Shown: one piece after another, positions 1-9,766 of the stretch | Numbering within the stretch: the first letter of the stretch is position 1 | Layout: each line of letters opens with the position of its first letter | DNA from: an uncultured Clostridia bacterium | GTDB taxonomy: Bacteria; Bacillota; Clostridia; Christensenellales; Borkfalkiaceae | Assembly: GCA_947627575.1 (NCBI GenBank) | Contig: CANQWN010000004.1 | Coordinates: forward strand, 78,445 to 142,444 | Reading direction: 5' to 3' | DNA: 64,000 nucleotides | The notes under the pieces: generated by a model | What the model saw: the letters and a program-made list of their open reading frames with translations, nothing else | The model's database searches: none | Told to the model about the DNA's origin: nothing | Position numbers and translations under genes: made by a program

Positions 1-1
1 A

Positions 2-1708
2 ATAGGGCATAACGGCAGCGGCAAATCCACCCTTGCAAGGCTTGTAAACGGGCTGCTTGTGGCAAGCGAAGGCGAAATTTCCGTATTCGGAATGAACCCC
101 GCCGACGATAAAGCCGCCCGCGAAATCCGCAAGCGCGTGGGCATAGTTTTTCAAAACCCCGATAATCAGATGGTTGCGTCGATAGTGGAAGACGACGTAG
201 CATTCGGCCCCGAAAACATCTGCGTCCCGCGCGAAGAAATTTCAAAGCGCATAGATTGGGCGCTTGAAGCCGTGGGAATGTCCGAATTCCGCCATTCCAC
301 GCCAACGCGCCTTTCTGGCGGGCAGAAACAGCGCATAGCCATAGCCGGCGTGCTTGCAGTAAAGCCCGATATACTCATTCTCGACGAATCCACCGCAATG
401 CTTGACCCTCGCGGCAGGCGCGAAGTAACCGACGTGGTAAGCCGCCTCAACCGCGAAGAGGGCATAACCATCATACTCATCACGCACTTTATGGAAGAGG
501 CGCTTCTCGCCGACCGCACGATAGTTCTCAACCGCGGCGAAATAGCGCTTTCGGGCACGCCGGAAGAAATTTTCGGCAACGGAGAACTGCTCGAAACGTT
601 CAATCTTTCCCTCCCGAGGATAACCGCCATATCCCGCGGTTTGCGCGCGGCGGGTATGGACGTAAAGGACGTGTTGCGCCCCGAACAGCTTGCCGCGGAG
701 ATAGAGCGCAATTTTGCAAAATCGGGAAAAATTCCCTGCAAAAATCCCCCGTTTTTGCCGCCCGCGGAACCCGCAGGCGGGGAATGGGACATAGATATAA
801 ATCATCTTTCCTTCACATATTCCCGCAAATCCCCGTTTGCCACCCGCGCGTTGAACGACGTCACCCTGCGCATAGCCGAGGGCGAATTTTTCGGCGTGAT
901 AGGGCATACGGGCAGCGGCAAATCCACGCTTATACAGCACCTCAACGCGCTTATAAAATTGCCGCAGGCGCAAAAACATTACAAAAAACCCAAAGCCAAA
1001 AAGGGCAAGCCCGCGCCCGTCGTTTCCGGAATACGTGTGGGGCGTTTCGATCTTTCCGACAGAAAATGCCCGTTCAGGGAACTGCGCGCAAGCGTGGGAA
1101 TGGTTTTCCAATATCCCGAATATCAGCTTTTTGCGGAAAGCGTGTTCGAGGACGTCGCGTTCGCCCTTAAAAATTTCAAAAAAGATCTCTCCCGCGAAGA
1201 AACGGAACGTTACGTCAGGGAAAGCATAGAAGTGGTGGGTTTGAATTACGAAGAGGTAAAGGACAAATCCCCGTTCGATCTTTCCGGCGGGCAAAAGCGC
1301 CGCGTTGCGATAGCGGGCGTGATAGTGGCAAAGCCGGAAATACTCGTCCTCGACGAGCCTGCCGCGGGGCTTGACCCGGCGGGCAAGCGCGAGATTATGT
1401 CGCTTTTACACAGGTTGCACGGCGATTGGTGCAAAACCGTGGTGATAGTTTCCCACGATATGGACGAAGTTGCCGAAAACTGCACCCGCGCCGCCGTAAT
1501 ATCGGACGGCAAACTTTGGGCGTGCGGGCACCCCGCGCAACTGTTTTCCCGCGCGGACGAGCTTGTCGCGCTGGGATTGGACGTGCCGCTCACCGCAAAG
1601 ATAAGCGCGCTTTTAAACAAAAGCGGCATAGAGATAAATTCGGATCTTACCGCGGAAGATTTCACGCGAAAGACGATAGAAATTTACGGAGGCGCGCCAG
1701 ATGCTTAA
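2..1708 (+). CDS. ECF transporter ATPase, two ABC domains in one polypeptide (EcfA1-EcfA2 fusion); 5' end lies outside the window
   Basis: Open reading frame continues upstream of the GTG at 59 (IGHNGSGKSTLARLVNGLLV, Walker A). Two full sets of motifs: GHNGSGKST / LSGGQKQR / LILDEST and GHTGSGKST / LSGGQKRR / LVLDEP. Followed by ecfT and truA. Confidence 0.9.
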   Translation: MGHNGSGKSTLARLVNGLLVASEGEISVFGMNPADDKAAREIRKRVGIVFQNPDNQMVASIVEDDVAFGPENICVPREEISKRIDWALEAVGMSEFRHSTPTRLSGGQKQRIAIAGVLAVKPDILILDESTAMLDPRGRREVTDVVSRLNREEGITIILITHFMEEALLADRTIVLNRGEIALSGTPEEIFGNGELLETFNLSLPRITAISRGLRAAGMDVKDVLRPEQLAAEIERNFAKSGKIPCKNPPFLPPAEPAGGEWDIDINHLSFTYSRKSPFATRALNDVTLRIAEGEFFGVIGHTGSGKSTLIQHLNALIKLPQAQKHYKKPKAKKGKPAPVVSGIRVGRFDLSDRKCPFRELRASVGMVFQYPEYQLFAESVFEDVAFALKNFKKDLSREETERYVRESIEVVGLNYEEVKDKSPFDLSGGQKRRVAIAGVIVAKPEILVLDEPAAGLDPAGKREIMSLLHRLHGDWCKTVVIVSHDMDEVAENCTRAAVISDGKLWACGHPAQLFSRADELVALGLDVPLTAKISALLNKSGIEINSDLTAEDFTRKTIEIYGGAPDA

Positions 1709-2546
1709 CGACGTAACTTTCGGGCAGTACTACCCCGTAAATTCCTTCACGCACAAATCCGACCCGCGCATAAAACTTCTTGCGCTGATAGCGTATATAG
1801 TAGCGCTTTTCCTCGCAAAAAATTTTTATTCGCTGGCGCTGTGCTTCATAGTGCTTTCGCTGGGCATAATCTTTTCGCGCGTTCCCCTTCTCAAAGTGTT
1901 GCGCTCGATAAAGGCGATACTCGTGATAATGATCTTCACCGCCGTTTTAAACCTGCTTTTCCACGGCGGGCAAAATCTGCTTTGGCAGTGGTGGAAGATA
2001 AAGATATATCTCGAAGGGGTTATCTTCACAATATTTTTCAGCCTGCGGTTGCTTTTTCTCGTAATGGGCTCCGCGCTTTTAACGCTTACCACAACCCCCG
2101 TCGCTTTGACGGACGGGGTGGAAAGTTTATTAAAGCCGCTTACGTGGATACGCTTCCCCGTGCGCGCCCTCGCGCTTATAATGTCAATCGCGTTGCGCTT
2201 TATTCCCACGCTTATAGACGAAACAAACAGGATAATTTCCGCGCAGAAGGCGAGGGGTTCCGATTTTGAAAGCGGAAATATCTTCAAACGGATAAAGGCG
2301 GTTATCCCCGTGCTTATCCCGCTGCTTATAAGCGCTTTCCGCCGCGCGGAGGAATTGGGCGACGCAATGGACGCCCGTTGCTATACCGGCTCCAACAAGC
2401 GCACCAAATACAAAAAACTGAAATTCGGCTGGCGGGATCTGCTGATATTTCTCTTGTTCGCGTCGCTTATCGCGGGCGTGGTGTTGCTGAATATATATGC
2501 ATACGACATCTATCCAGAAATATACGTATATATAAGGTTGAGATGA
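1701..2546 (+). CDS. ecfT: ECF transporter transmembrane protein EcfT
   Basis: Hydrophobic multi-TM protein with C-terminal DAMDARCY motif of the CbiQ/EcfT family; overlaps the EcfA gene. Confidence 0.92.
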   Translation: MLNDVTFGQYYPVNSFTHKSDPRIKLLALIAYIVALFLAKNFYSLALCFIVLSLGIIFSRVPLLKVLRSIKAILVIMIFTAVLNLLFHGGQNLLWQWWKIKIYLEGVIFTIFFSLRLLFLVMGSALLTLTTTPVALTDGVESLLKPLTWIRFPVRALALIMSIALRFIPTLIDETNRIISAQKARGSDFESGNIFKRIKAVIPVLIPLLISAFRRAEELGDAMDARCYTGSNKRTKYKKLKFGWRDLLIFLLFASLIAGVVLLNIYAYDIYPEIYVYIRLR

Positions 2547-3307
2547 TGAAATACGCGTTACTTGTGGGATATGACGGGGGCAATTACGGCGGTTGGCAGT
2601 TCCAGAACAACGCCGTAACCGTCCAGCAGAAGATAGAAGAGGCTGTGTGCAAGGTTTTGGGATACCGCGCGGCAGTGCACGCAAGCGGCAGAACGGACGG
2701 CGGCGTGCATGCCGAAGGGCAGGTGTGCTGTTTTACGGCGGAAAGTTCTGTTCCGCCCGAAAAAATGGCGGACGCGTTGAATTTTTATCTTCCCGAAGAT
2801 ATAAGCGTGATAAAATCCGCCGCCGCGCCCGACGATTTCGATTGTTGCAGGAACGCAAAGCGCAAAACATACCGCTATCGCGTATACTTTTCGCCCCGCA
2901 GGATACCCACGCTTGACAGGTATTACGTAAATATGAAAGGCGGCGCAGATATCGGCGTTTTGCGCGATATTTGCAATATATTTGTGGGCGAACACGATTT
3001 TGCCGCGTACTGCGCCAGCGGTTCTTCCGCAAAGACAACCGTGCGCACGGTGTATTCCTTCACCGTCTCCGCGGACGTCCGCGAAAATTATACCGCGGTG
3101 GAATTTTACGTCTGCGGCAACGGCTTTCTCTACAATATGGTGCGCACTATGGTCGGCACCGCGCTTAACTGCGCAATGGGCGTTATTCCGCGCGGCAGGG
3201 TTGAGGAAAGTCTTTCCTCGCCTTCCAGAAATTCCGTGGGCAAAACTATGCCCGCAAAGGGGCTTACCCTTGTAAGCGTTGACTACGGTTTTCCCCTTTT
3301 CGGGTAA
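2543..3307 (+). CDS. truA: tRNA pseudouridine(38-40) synthase TruA
   Basis: MKYALLVGYDGGNYGGWQFQ..., GRTDGGVHAEGQV catalytic motif; ATG overlaps the ecfT stop (ORF-track start at 2378 is too far upstream). Confidence 0.93.
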   Translation: MMKYALLVGYDGGNYGGWQFQNNAVTVQQKIEEAVCKVLGYRAAVHASGRTDGGVHAEGQVCCFTAESSVPPEKMADALNFYLPEDISVIKSAAAPDDFDCCRNAKRKTYRYRVYFSPRRIPTLDRYYVNMKGGADIGVLRDICNIFVGEHDFAAYCASGSSAKTTVRTVYSFTVSADVRENYTAVEFYVCGNGFLYNMVRTMVGTALNCAMGVIPRGRVEESLSSPSRNSVGKTMPAKGLTLVSVDYGFPLFG

Positions 3308-3394
3308 GCATTTAACAATTTTTTCACATTGCGTTTTTATTTTTACCATTTAGCTATAATAAAATATATATCGGGTAAATAAGAGAGGATACAG

Positions 3395-4285
3395 ATGGAT
3401 TTATTCGAATATGCTTCAATATCACAGACGATGGGGCTGGAACAGCTTTGGCTGCAACTGCTTGTAGGCGGGCTTTGCTTCATAGTCGTATTCGTGTTTC
3501 AGGCGGTTGCGCTTTTCATAATCGCCCGCAGGGAAGGCTACAAAAACAAGTGGATGGCTTTTCTGCCGTTCTTCAACACCTATTATATCGGCGTATGCGC
3601 CCAAAAGAACGGGTTTTACAGCATCAATGCCAAAAAGATAGGCATAGTTGCGGCGGTGATGGAAGCCGTGCTGTTTGTAACTTTCGTGCTGTATTACGTC
3701 TGCGCGGCTTACGTAACGTCTCACGGTTGGTTAGTTGTGGTGAAGGAACAGACCACCATTTTCGGCGATACGGTCGCAACCTACGGGTATAACGGTCCCG
3801 TAAACTACGCGTGGATGGGTTGGATAGCCCTGTACCTTTACGAATATATTTTGCGTTGGGTGGATTTGCTTTACGTCCTCGTGCAAGCGGCTTTGCTTGT
3901 CTGCTTCTTCCAGACGTACGCGGCAAACCGCTATTTCCTGTTCACCATCACAAGCATACTGTTCCCCATACAGGGTATACTGTTCTTCGTCGTGCGCAAC
4001 AACAGGGCGATGAACTACCGCGAATATATCCGCAAACAGCAGGAAAGACAGTACAGGATGTATCAGCAACAGCAACAGCAAAACTTCCAGAACAACCCTT
4101 ACAACCAAAACCCTTACGGAAATAACCGCACGTACAACCCGCCCGAACCTCCGGAAAATGCGGAAAGCAACCGCGCGGACGGCGGTAACGCAAACGGCGG
4201 GCACAACGACGACGATCCCTTCGGCGGCTTGGGCGCGGGCGGAGGAAATCCCCCGCAGGATCCCTTCGACGGAGTAGGCAACTGA
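3395..4285 (+). CDS. Integral membrane protein with Gln/Asn/Gly-rich low-complexity C-terminal tail, function unknown
   Basis: Several hydrophobic segments, then QQQQQQNFQNNPYNQNPYGNN...DDPFGGLGAGGGNPPQDPFDG; RBS gagagga upstream. Confidence 0.75.
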   Translation: MDLFEYASISQTMGLEQLWLQLLVGGLCFIVVFVFQAVALFIIARREGYKNKWMAFLPFFNTYYIGVCAQKNGFYSINAKKIGIVAAVMEAVLFVTFVLYYVCAAYVTSHGWLVVVKEQTTIFGDTVATYGYNGPVNYAWMGWIALYLYEYILRWVDLLYVLVQAALLVCFFQTYAANRYFLFTITSILFPIQGILFFVVRNNRAMNYREYIRKQQERQYRMYQQQQQQNFQNNPYNQNPYGNNRTYNPPEPPENAESNRADGGNANGGHNDDDPFGGLGAGGGNPPQDPFDGVGN

Positions 4286-4292
4286 AAATAAA

Positions 4293-4316
4293 GGGGCGCA
4301 AACGCGCCCTTTTTTA
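4293..4316 (+). terminator. Intrinsic terminator
   Basis: GGGCGC-AAAC-like loop-GCGCCC followed by T6. Confidence 0.75.
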
Positions 4317-4389
4317 TTTGCATTTTTTTTAATGCGGTGCTATAATTTTTTTATATAAATATAAGTTACGGTTATAGCAGAAAATAACT

Positions 4390-5694
4390 ATGCAGGAAAA
4401 TATCACGGCTATAAGCACCCCGCAGGGTATAGGCGGGGTGGCGATAATAAGGATAAGCGGCGGAAGCCCGCTGCCGTTGGCGCTTAAAATGTTTGCGCCG
4501 TCCGGCAAAAAGGCGGAAAGTATAATCCCCAACCGCATGTATCCGGGGAAGATTTTGTGCGAAAACTTCACCGATTACGGCTATATGGTCTATTTCGCCG
4601 CCCCCAACAGCTTTACGGGCGAGGACGTGGTGGAATTTCACTGTCACGGCGGCACGGGGATAGCCCGCGGCGTGCTTGAAAGCGTGATTAAAAACGGGGC
4701 GAGGCTTGCCGAAGCGGGCGAATTTACCCGCCGCGCTTTTATAAACGGCAAGCTGACGCTGTCATCCGCAGAGGGGCTGGCGGATATGATATCCGCCGAA
4801 AATCTGTCCGCGATCCGCGCGGGCAATATGCTGTACTTTGAAAAATTTTCCGGCGAAGTACGCGCCATACAGGATATTTTGAAGGGCGCGCTCGCCGCGG
4901 TTGCCGCGGAGATAGATTATCCCGAAGAGGACGAGGACGGCGTGCTGTCCGTGGACGTGCGCGGTATGGCGGGTAAAGCGCTTGAAGCGGTAAACACCCT
5001 GCTTTCCACATATTCTGTCGGCAAAAAGATGCGCGACGGGGTAAACGTAGCCATCTGCGGCAAACCCAACGCCGGCAAAAGTTCTATTCTCAACAGTCTG
5101 CTCGGCTACGACAAAGCCATAGTTTCCTCCCGCGCGGGCACCACGCGCGACGCGGTGGAGGGCGAAATAATTCTCGGCGGCGTGAAATATAATCTTATAG
5201 ATACCGCGGGCATACGCAAATCCCGCGACGAGTTGGAAGGAATGGGCATATCCCGCGCCAAATCGATAATTTCTTCTGCGGACGTGGTGCTTTCCGTGGA
5301 CGACGGTTCGGGCGAAGCGGAACTGCCCGAAACCTGCGCCGAAGTTTTCAAAATTTTCAACAAATGCGATATTGCCCGCCCCTCCGGCGAATATGACGCG
5401 GTAGTTTCCGCCGCCACGGGCGAGGGTATGGATAAGTTGTTTTCCCTTTTAAGTTCGGCGGCGGGTTCGTTGCCGCAGGGCGGCGCGTACGTCACCGAAA
5501 AGAGGCATTACCTTGCGCTTGAACGCGCCCGCGCTTCGCTTGAAAATTTCCTTTCCGCCGCAGGGCAATTCCCCGCGGACGTAGTTTCCGCCGATTTGAC
5601 GGAGGCGTGGAGCGCTTTGGGCGAAATAACGGGCGAAACGGCTTCCGAAGAGATAATAAACGAAGTGTTTTCAAAATTTTGCGTCGGGAAATAG
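4390..5694 (+). CDS. mnmE: tRNA modification GTPase MnmE (TrmE)
   Basis: N-terminal DTIAAISTP-like start, GKPNAGKSSILNSLL, AGTTRDAVEG, DTAGIR, C-terminal FCVGK. Confidence 0.95.
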   Translation: MQENITAISTPQGIGGVAIIRISGGSPLPLALKMFAPSGKKAESIIPNRMYPGKILCENFTDYGYMVYFAAPNSFTGEDVVEFHCHGGTGIARGVLESVIKNGARLAEAGEFTRRAFINGKLTLSSAEGLADMISAENLSAIRAGNMLYFEKFSGEVRAIQDILKGALAAVAAEIDYPEEDEDGVLSVDVRGMAGKALEAVNTLLSTYSVGKKMRDGVNVAICGKPNAGKSSILNSLLGYDKAIVSSRAGTTRDAVEGEIILGGVKYNLIDTAGIRKSRDELEGMGISRAKSIISSADVVLSVDDGSGEAELPETCAEVFKIFNKCDIARPSGEYDAVVSAATGEGMDKLFSLLSSAAGSLPQGGAYVTEKRHYLALERARASLENFLSAAGQFPADVVSADLTEAWSALGEITGETASEEIINEVFSKFCVGK

Positions 5695-5701
5695 GTGAAT
5701 T

Positions 5702-6589
5702 ATGGTAAATCTCGAATTGTACAAAGTTTTTTATACGGTTGCAAAGTGCGGCAGTTTAACAAAGGCGGCGCAGGAGCTGTATATTTCCCAACCCGCCGTG
5801 TCACAGGCGGTAAAACAGCTTGAAGGGCAGTTGGGCGTTTCGCTTTTCAACCGCACCCACCGCGGAATGGAGCTTTCGGCTGCCGGCGGAAAACTTATCT
5901 ATAAAAGCGTGGAAGAGGCGCTTACTTTGATAGAAAACGCCGAAAATAAACTTATGGAACTTAAAAACACCCCCGCTGGCACCGTCCGCATAGGCGCAAC
6001 GGATACCATATTCGCCCATCTGCTGGCGGATAAAATCGCGCTGTTCAACAGCCGTTTCCCCGCCGTGCGGCTGGAACTTATTTCCGCCACCTCGCCCGAA
6101 ACGCTTAACCAGCTTAAAGAGGGCAAGTGCGACGTGGGCTTCCTAAACCTGCCCATAGCGGACGACGACGTAAAGTTTTACAACACCGTGTTCCACCTCA
6201 ACGACATCTTCGTCGCGGGCAATAAATTTTCGGGTTTGAAGGGCAGGACGGTGCGGATAGAGGAACTTCAACAATATCCCCTGCTTATGATAGAGGAAAA
6301 CACCGTCGCCCGCCGCGCCCTCGCTTCGTTCACGGAAAGGTTGGGCGTTGAACTGCGCCCCGACATAGAAGTTGCGGGTTGGGACCTTATGCTTCGGCTT
6401 GCCGTAAAGGGCACGGGCGTGGGGTGCGTCCCCCGCGAATATTGCAAAAACTATCTCGAGGACGGGCAACTGTTCGAATTGAACGTCTATCCGCCCATGC
6501 CTTCGCGCGGGATAGGCGTGGCGTTGCCCAAACATTCCGCGGCTTCGTTCGCGCTTAAACAATTTCTTTTGCTGTTTGAACTCAACTGA
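5702..6589 (+). CDS. LysR-family transcriptional regulator
   Basis: N-terminal HTH (GSLTKAAQELYISQPAVSQAVKQLEGQLGVSLFNR) plus periplasmic-binding-like effector domain. Confidence 0.93.
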   Translation: MVNLELYKVFYTVAKCGSLTKAAQELYISQPAVSQAVKQLEGQLGVSLFNRTHRGMELSAAGGKLIYKSVEEALTLIENAENKLMELKNTPAGTVRIGATDTIFAHLLADKIALFNSRFPAVRLELISATSPETLNQLKEGKCDVGFLNLPIADDDVKFYNTVFHLNDIFVAGNKFSGLKGRTVRIEELQQYPLLMIEENTVARRALASFTERLGVELRPDIEVAGWDLMLRLAVKGTGVGCVPREYCKNYLEDGQLFELNVYPPMPSRGIGVALPKHSAASFALKQFLLLFELN

Positions 6590-6597
6590 AACCTACA

Positions 6598-7575
6598 ATG
6601 AAATTTACCGAACTTAAACAAGACGTGCGCGGCGGCGCGCGCAACATATATCTGCTTGAAGGGGAGGACGCCTATTTCAGGCTGAAAGGCGCGGAAACGA
6701 TAGAAAAAGAATTTCTTGAATTTCCCGAGCTGAACCTCACCGTATTCGACGGGGAAAGCATGCGCGGCGGGGAAATTTCCCGCCTTATAGCCGCGCTTGA
6801 AAATTATCCGTTTATGGCGGCGAAGAGGATAGTGAAGATAAGCGAATTTTACCCCTCCGAAAGCGATTTCGCCAAATTGAAGCCCACCTTCGATAATTTT
6901 CCGCCGTCCGCTATACTTCTGATATTGAATTCCGGCGCGAAGAAGGGCGTTGATTTAAAGCGCAAACACGGCGTAACTTACGTGGATTGCGGCAAAGCCG
7001 ACGAGGAAACGGTTGCAAAATGGGTGTATATCACTTTCAAGCGCGCGGGTATCGCCGCGCAGGCGGCGGCTTGCACGGCTATCGCCCGCTATTGCCTCTG
7101 CGATATGGCGCGCGTCAGCGTGGAAGTGGAAAAACTGATAGATTATAAGATGAGCGGCGAACTGACCGCCGAAGAAGTTGAAGGGCTCGTGTTCAAGGAC
7201 GCAGAATACAGGCTATACGAGATGACCAACGCCATTGCGTACCGGGATTACGATAAATTCAACCGCGTTCTCAACGAACTGTGCGTGAAAAACGGGGACG
7301 AAACGGGCGTGCTTTCGGGGCTGTTTACCTATCTCAAAAATCTGCTTATGTGCCTCGAATCTGGCGAATCCGCCGCACAGCTTGCGTCCTCTCTCGGCAT
7401 GAAGGAATACGCCGTAACCAAAAACCGCGAGCAGGCGCGCCGCATAGGCGCGGTCGCTCTGCGCGGCTATCTGTCGGCTGTGTACGAAGCCGTGTCGGGC
7501 ATAAAGGGCGGGTTGATAACCCCGCCGGCGGCGCTTCAAAAAGTTAAATGCACGCTGTTTTTCGGATATATGTAA
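6598..7575 (+). CDS. holA: DNA polymerase III subunit delta
   Basis: YLLEGEDAYF..., overall length and pattern of HolA. Confidence 0.88.
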   Translation: MKFTELKQDVRGGARNIYLLEGEDAYFRLKGAETIEKEFLEFPELNLTVFDGESMRGGEISRLIAALENYPFMAAKRIVKISEFYPSESDFAKLKPTFDNFPPSAILLILNSGAKKGVDLKRKHGVTYVDCGKADEETVAKWVYITFKRAGIAAQAAACTAIARYCLCDMARVSVEVEKLIDYKMSGELTAEEVEGLVFKDAEYRLYEMTNAIAYRDYDKFNRVLNELCVKNGDETGVLSGLFTYLKNLLMCLESGESAAQLASSLGMKEYAVTKNREQARRIGAVALRGYLSAVYEAVSGIKGGLITPPAALQKVKCTLFFGYM

Positions 7576-7664
7576 GTATTTTTTCAAAAGTCTGCCTATA
7601 CGCCGCTTCAAACGCTTTATTTTTTTCTTTTTTAATTATATAATGGAATGACAGAGAGGATAAA

Positions 7665-8489
7665 ATGAAAAACATTACGGACGTAAAAAACGGAATAGTG
7701 GATTTTTTCACCGTCGTGATACCGGAACAGTATGTTTCGGTAATTCTTCAATTCATATTCTTCACAACGGTGTTTTACCTTGTTTTCAAGGTGCTTAAAG
7801 ATAACAAAGCCACAAAATTTGCGGCGGTGGTGGTAACATTCGTCGTGCTTTGCGGCTTTGCGTTCGCATTTTCGGAAAAGATCAGCTCGCAGTTCCTGCT
7901 TGTGATAATTTCCATGATAGCCCTTCTCGTGTTCACGATGTTCAATACCGAAATCAAGCGTTCCCTGCTTGACAGCAACGTCAAAAAAAGCAAGGGCGAC
8001 ACTATGACTGTTACGGGCGTTGAACTTATCATAGACGAAGTTATCCGCGCCGTACAGAATATGTCCAAAAACGATATAGGCGCGCTTATTGTGCTTTCCA
8101 ACGCAAACCTTCCCGAAGGCATAATAGAAAGCGGCACGATAATAAATTCGGAAATAAATTCGCAGATGATAGAGGCGGTGTTCTATCCCAAGGCGCCCTT
8201 GCACGACGGCGCAATGGTGATAGAGGGCAACAAAATTTACGCCGCGGGCTGTTTCCTTCCTTTGGCGCAAAGCGAAAATCTTCCCAAGGAAATGGGCAGC
8301 CGCCACCGCGCCGCGTTGGGCGTTACCACGGTGGCTTCGGTTACGGCGATTGTCGTTTCCGAGGAAACGGGCATTATCTCGATAGTTAAAAACGGCGTAA
8401 TAAAGAAGAAGTATGCGGACGCTTCGGATATCAAAAACGCGTTGAACGATTATTATTGGTCCGATCTTACGGCGGAGGCAAGAAGATGA
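7665..8489 (+). CDS. cdaA: Diadenylate cyclase CdaA (DAC domain, membrane-anchored)
   Basis: Three N-terminal TM segments; DGAMVIEGNKIYAAGCFLPL, GSRHRAALGVT, VSEETGIIS DAC motifs. Confidence 0.95.
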   Translation: MKNITDVKNGIVDFFTVVIPEQYVSVILQFIFFTTVFYLVFKVLKDNKATKFAAVVVTFVVLCGFAFAFSEKISSQFLLVIISMIALLVFTMFNTEIKRSLLDSNVKKSKGDTMTVTGVELIIDEVIRAVQNMSKNDIGALIVLSNANLPEGIIESGTIINSEINSQMIEAVFYPKAPLHDGAMVIEGNKIYAAGCFLPLAQSENLPKEMGSRHRAALGVTTVASVTAIVVSEETGIISIVKNGVIKKKYADASDIKNALNDYYWSDLTAEARR

Positions 8490-8593
8490 AAAAAGTTTTG
8501 AAATTTTTAAAAGGATTCTTCACGCAAAATATCCCCCTTAAACTGTTGGCTATAGCCCTCGGCGCGCTTTGCGTGCTGTTTATCAACGTTTGA
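8486..8593 (+). CDS. 35-aa micro-ORF resembling the N-terminal transmembrane anchor of CdaR/YbbR, without YbbR repeats
   Basis: ATGA overlap with the cdaA stop; translation MKKVLKFLKGFFTQNIPLKLLAIALGALCVLFINV*; position matches cdaR in cdaA-cdaR operons; not in the supplied ORF track. Confidence 0.65.
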   Translation: MKKVLKFLKGFFTQNIPLKLLAIALGALCVLFINV

Positions 8594-8594
8594 T

Positions 8595-9761
8595 ATGAAC
8601 ACCGTACGTATTCCAAAGATATTGCTTCCAAAGGGCGTGGATATGACGGCGTGGGCGGTTGTCGCCTGCGACCAGTTCACTTCGGAAGGGGATTATTGGC
8701 GCGAATTGGAAAAGTTCGTGGGCAAAAAGCCCAGCGCGCTGAACCTCGTTTATCCCGAAATTTACTTAAAGGAAAATCAATCCGCCCGCATAGCCGCAAT
8801 CAACGCCGCAATGCAAAAATATCTCCGCGACGGAATTTTCGAAGAGACGGAGGGTATGATACTCGTAAGGCGCACCACCGAAAAATCGGGTACGCGCACG
8901 GGCATAATGCTTGCGATAGACCTTGAAGATTACAGCTTCAAAGGCGGCGTATGTTCGCCCGTCCGCTCTACCGAAGCAACCATTCTCGAAAGAATTCCTC
9001 CCCGCGTAGCCATACGCCGGGACGCCCCGATAGAGCTTCCCCATATAATGTTGTTGTACGATGATCCGCAGGGCAAAGTGCTTAAAGCGGTTGAAAGCGG
9101 GCGCGAGCTGTATTCGTTTGCGCTTAATATGGGCGGCGGATATCTGCGCGGCAATCTGATAAATAACCCCGAAGAAGTGACGGCGGCTTTCTATTCGCTT
9201 ATAAAGGACGGGTTGCTTTTCGCCGTCGGCGACGGAAATCATTCGCTTGCGGCGGCAAAGACCTGTTGGGAAAATTTAAAGCCCGCGCTTACCCAAAGCG
9301 AAAGTCTATGCCACCCCGCAAGGTTCGCCCTCTGCGAGGCGGTAAACATATTCGACCCCGCGCTTGAATTCGAACCCATTTTCCGCCTTGTCAAAACGGA
9401 CAGGGAAGGGCAATTTATGCAAGGGCTTGAATTTTCCGGCGGAAACGCCGCGTACGCCGTTACGGCGGCAGGCAAAACCCCGCTTGCCTTTGCGGACGAC
9501 GTTCCGCAGGGGATACGCGAACTCGACGAATATATTTCGGGGTTCATAAAGCGTTACGGCGGGGAAGTGGATTATATCCACGGCGAAAAAAATCTTGAAG
9601 AACTTGTAAAAAACGGCGGCGTAGGCGTAATTATGCCCGCGGTTGAAAAATCTGACTTTTTCGATTATATCGTAAAATACGGCGCGTTGCCCCGCAAAAC
9701 TTTTTCCATGGGCGAAGGTTGCGAAAAACGGTATTATCTCGAAGCTAAAAGGATAAAGTAA
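8595..9761 (+). CDS. DUF1015 family protein
   Basis: RIPKILLPKG..., CDQFTSEGDYWRE, VGDGNHSLAAAKTCWE characteristic of DUF1015. Confidence 0.88.
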   Translation: MNTVRIPKILLPKGVDMTAWAVVACDQFTSEGDYWRELEKFVGKKPSALNLVYPEIYLKENQSARIAAINAAMQKYLRDGIFEETEGMILVRRTTEKSGTRTGIMLAIDLEDYSFKGGVCSPVRSTEATILERIPPRVAIRRDAPIELPHIMLLYDDPQGKVLKAVESGRELYSFALNMGGGYLRGNLINNPEEVTAAFYSLIKDGLLFAVGDGNHSLAAAKTCWENLKPALTQSESLCHPARFALCEAVNIFDPALEFEPIFRLVKTDREGQFMQGLEFSGGNAAYAVTAAGKTPLAFADDVPQGIRELDEYISGFIKRYGGEVDYIHGEKNLEELVKNGGVGVIMPAVEKSDFFDYIVKYGALPRKTFSMGEGCEKRYYLEAKRIK

Positions 9762-9766
9762 AGCTG

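Noticed and set aside
242-1294. 350-aa minus-strand ORF (and others such as 9734-10909 -, 15137-16552 -, 26750-27892 -, 35496-36539 -, 39044-40399 +)
   Set aside because: Shadow ORFs opposite well-identified genes, caused by GC-rich codon bias; no recognisable motifs, RBS or operon logic.
8591-8593. TGA at the end of the CdaR-like micro-ORF as selenocysteine or readthrough codon
   Set aside because: No continuing YbbR-like frame downstream; the DUF1015 gene begins 2 nt later.
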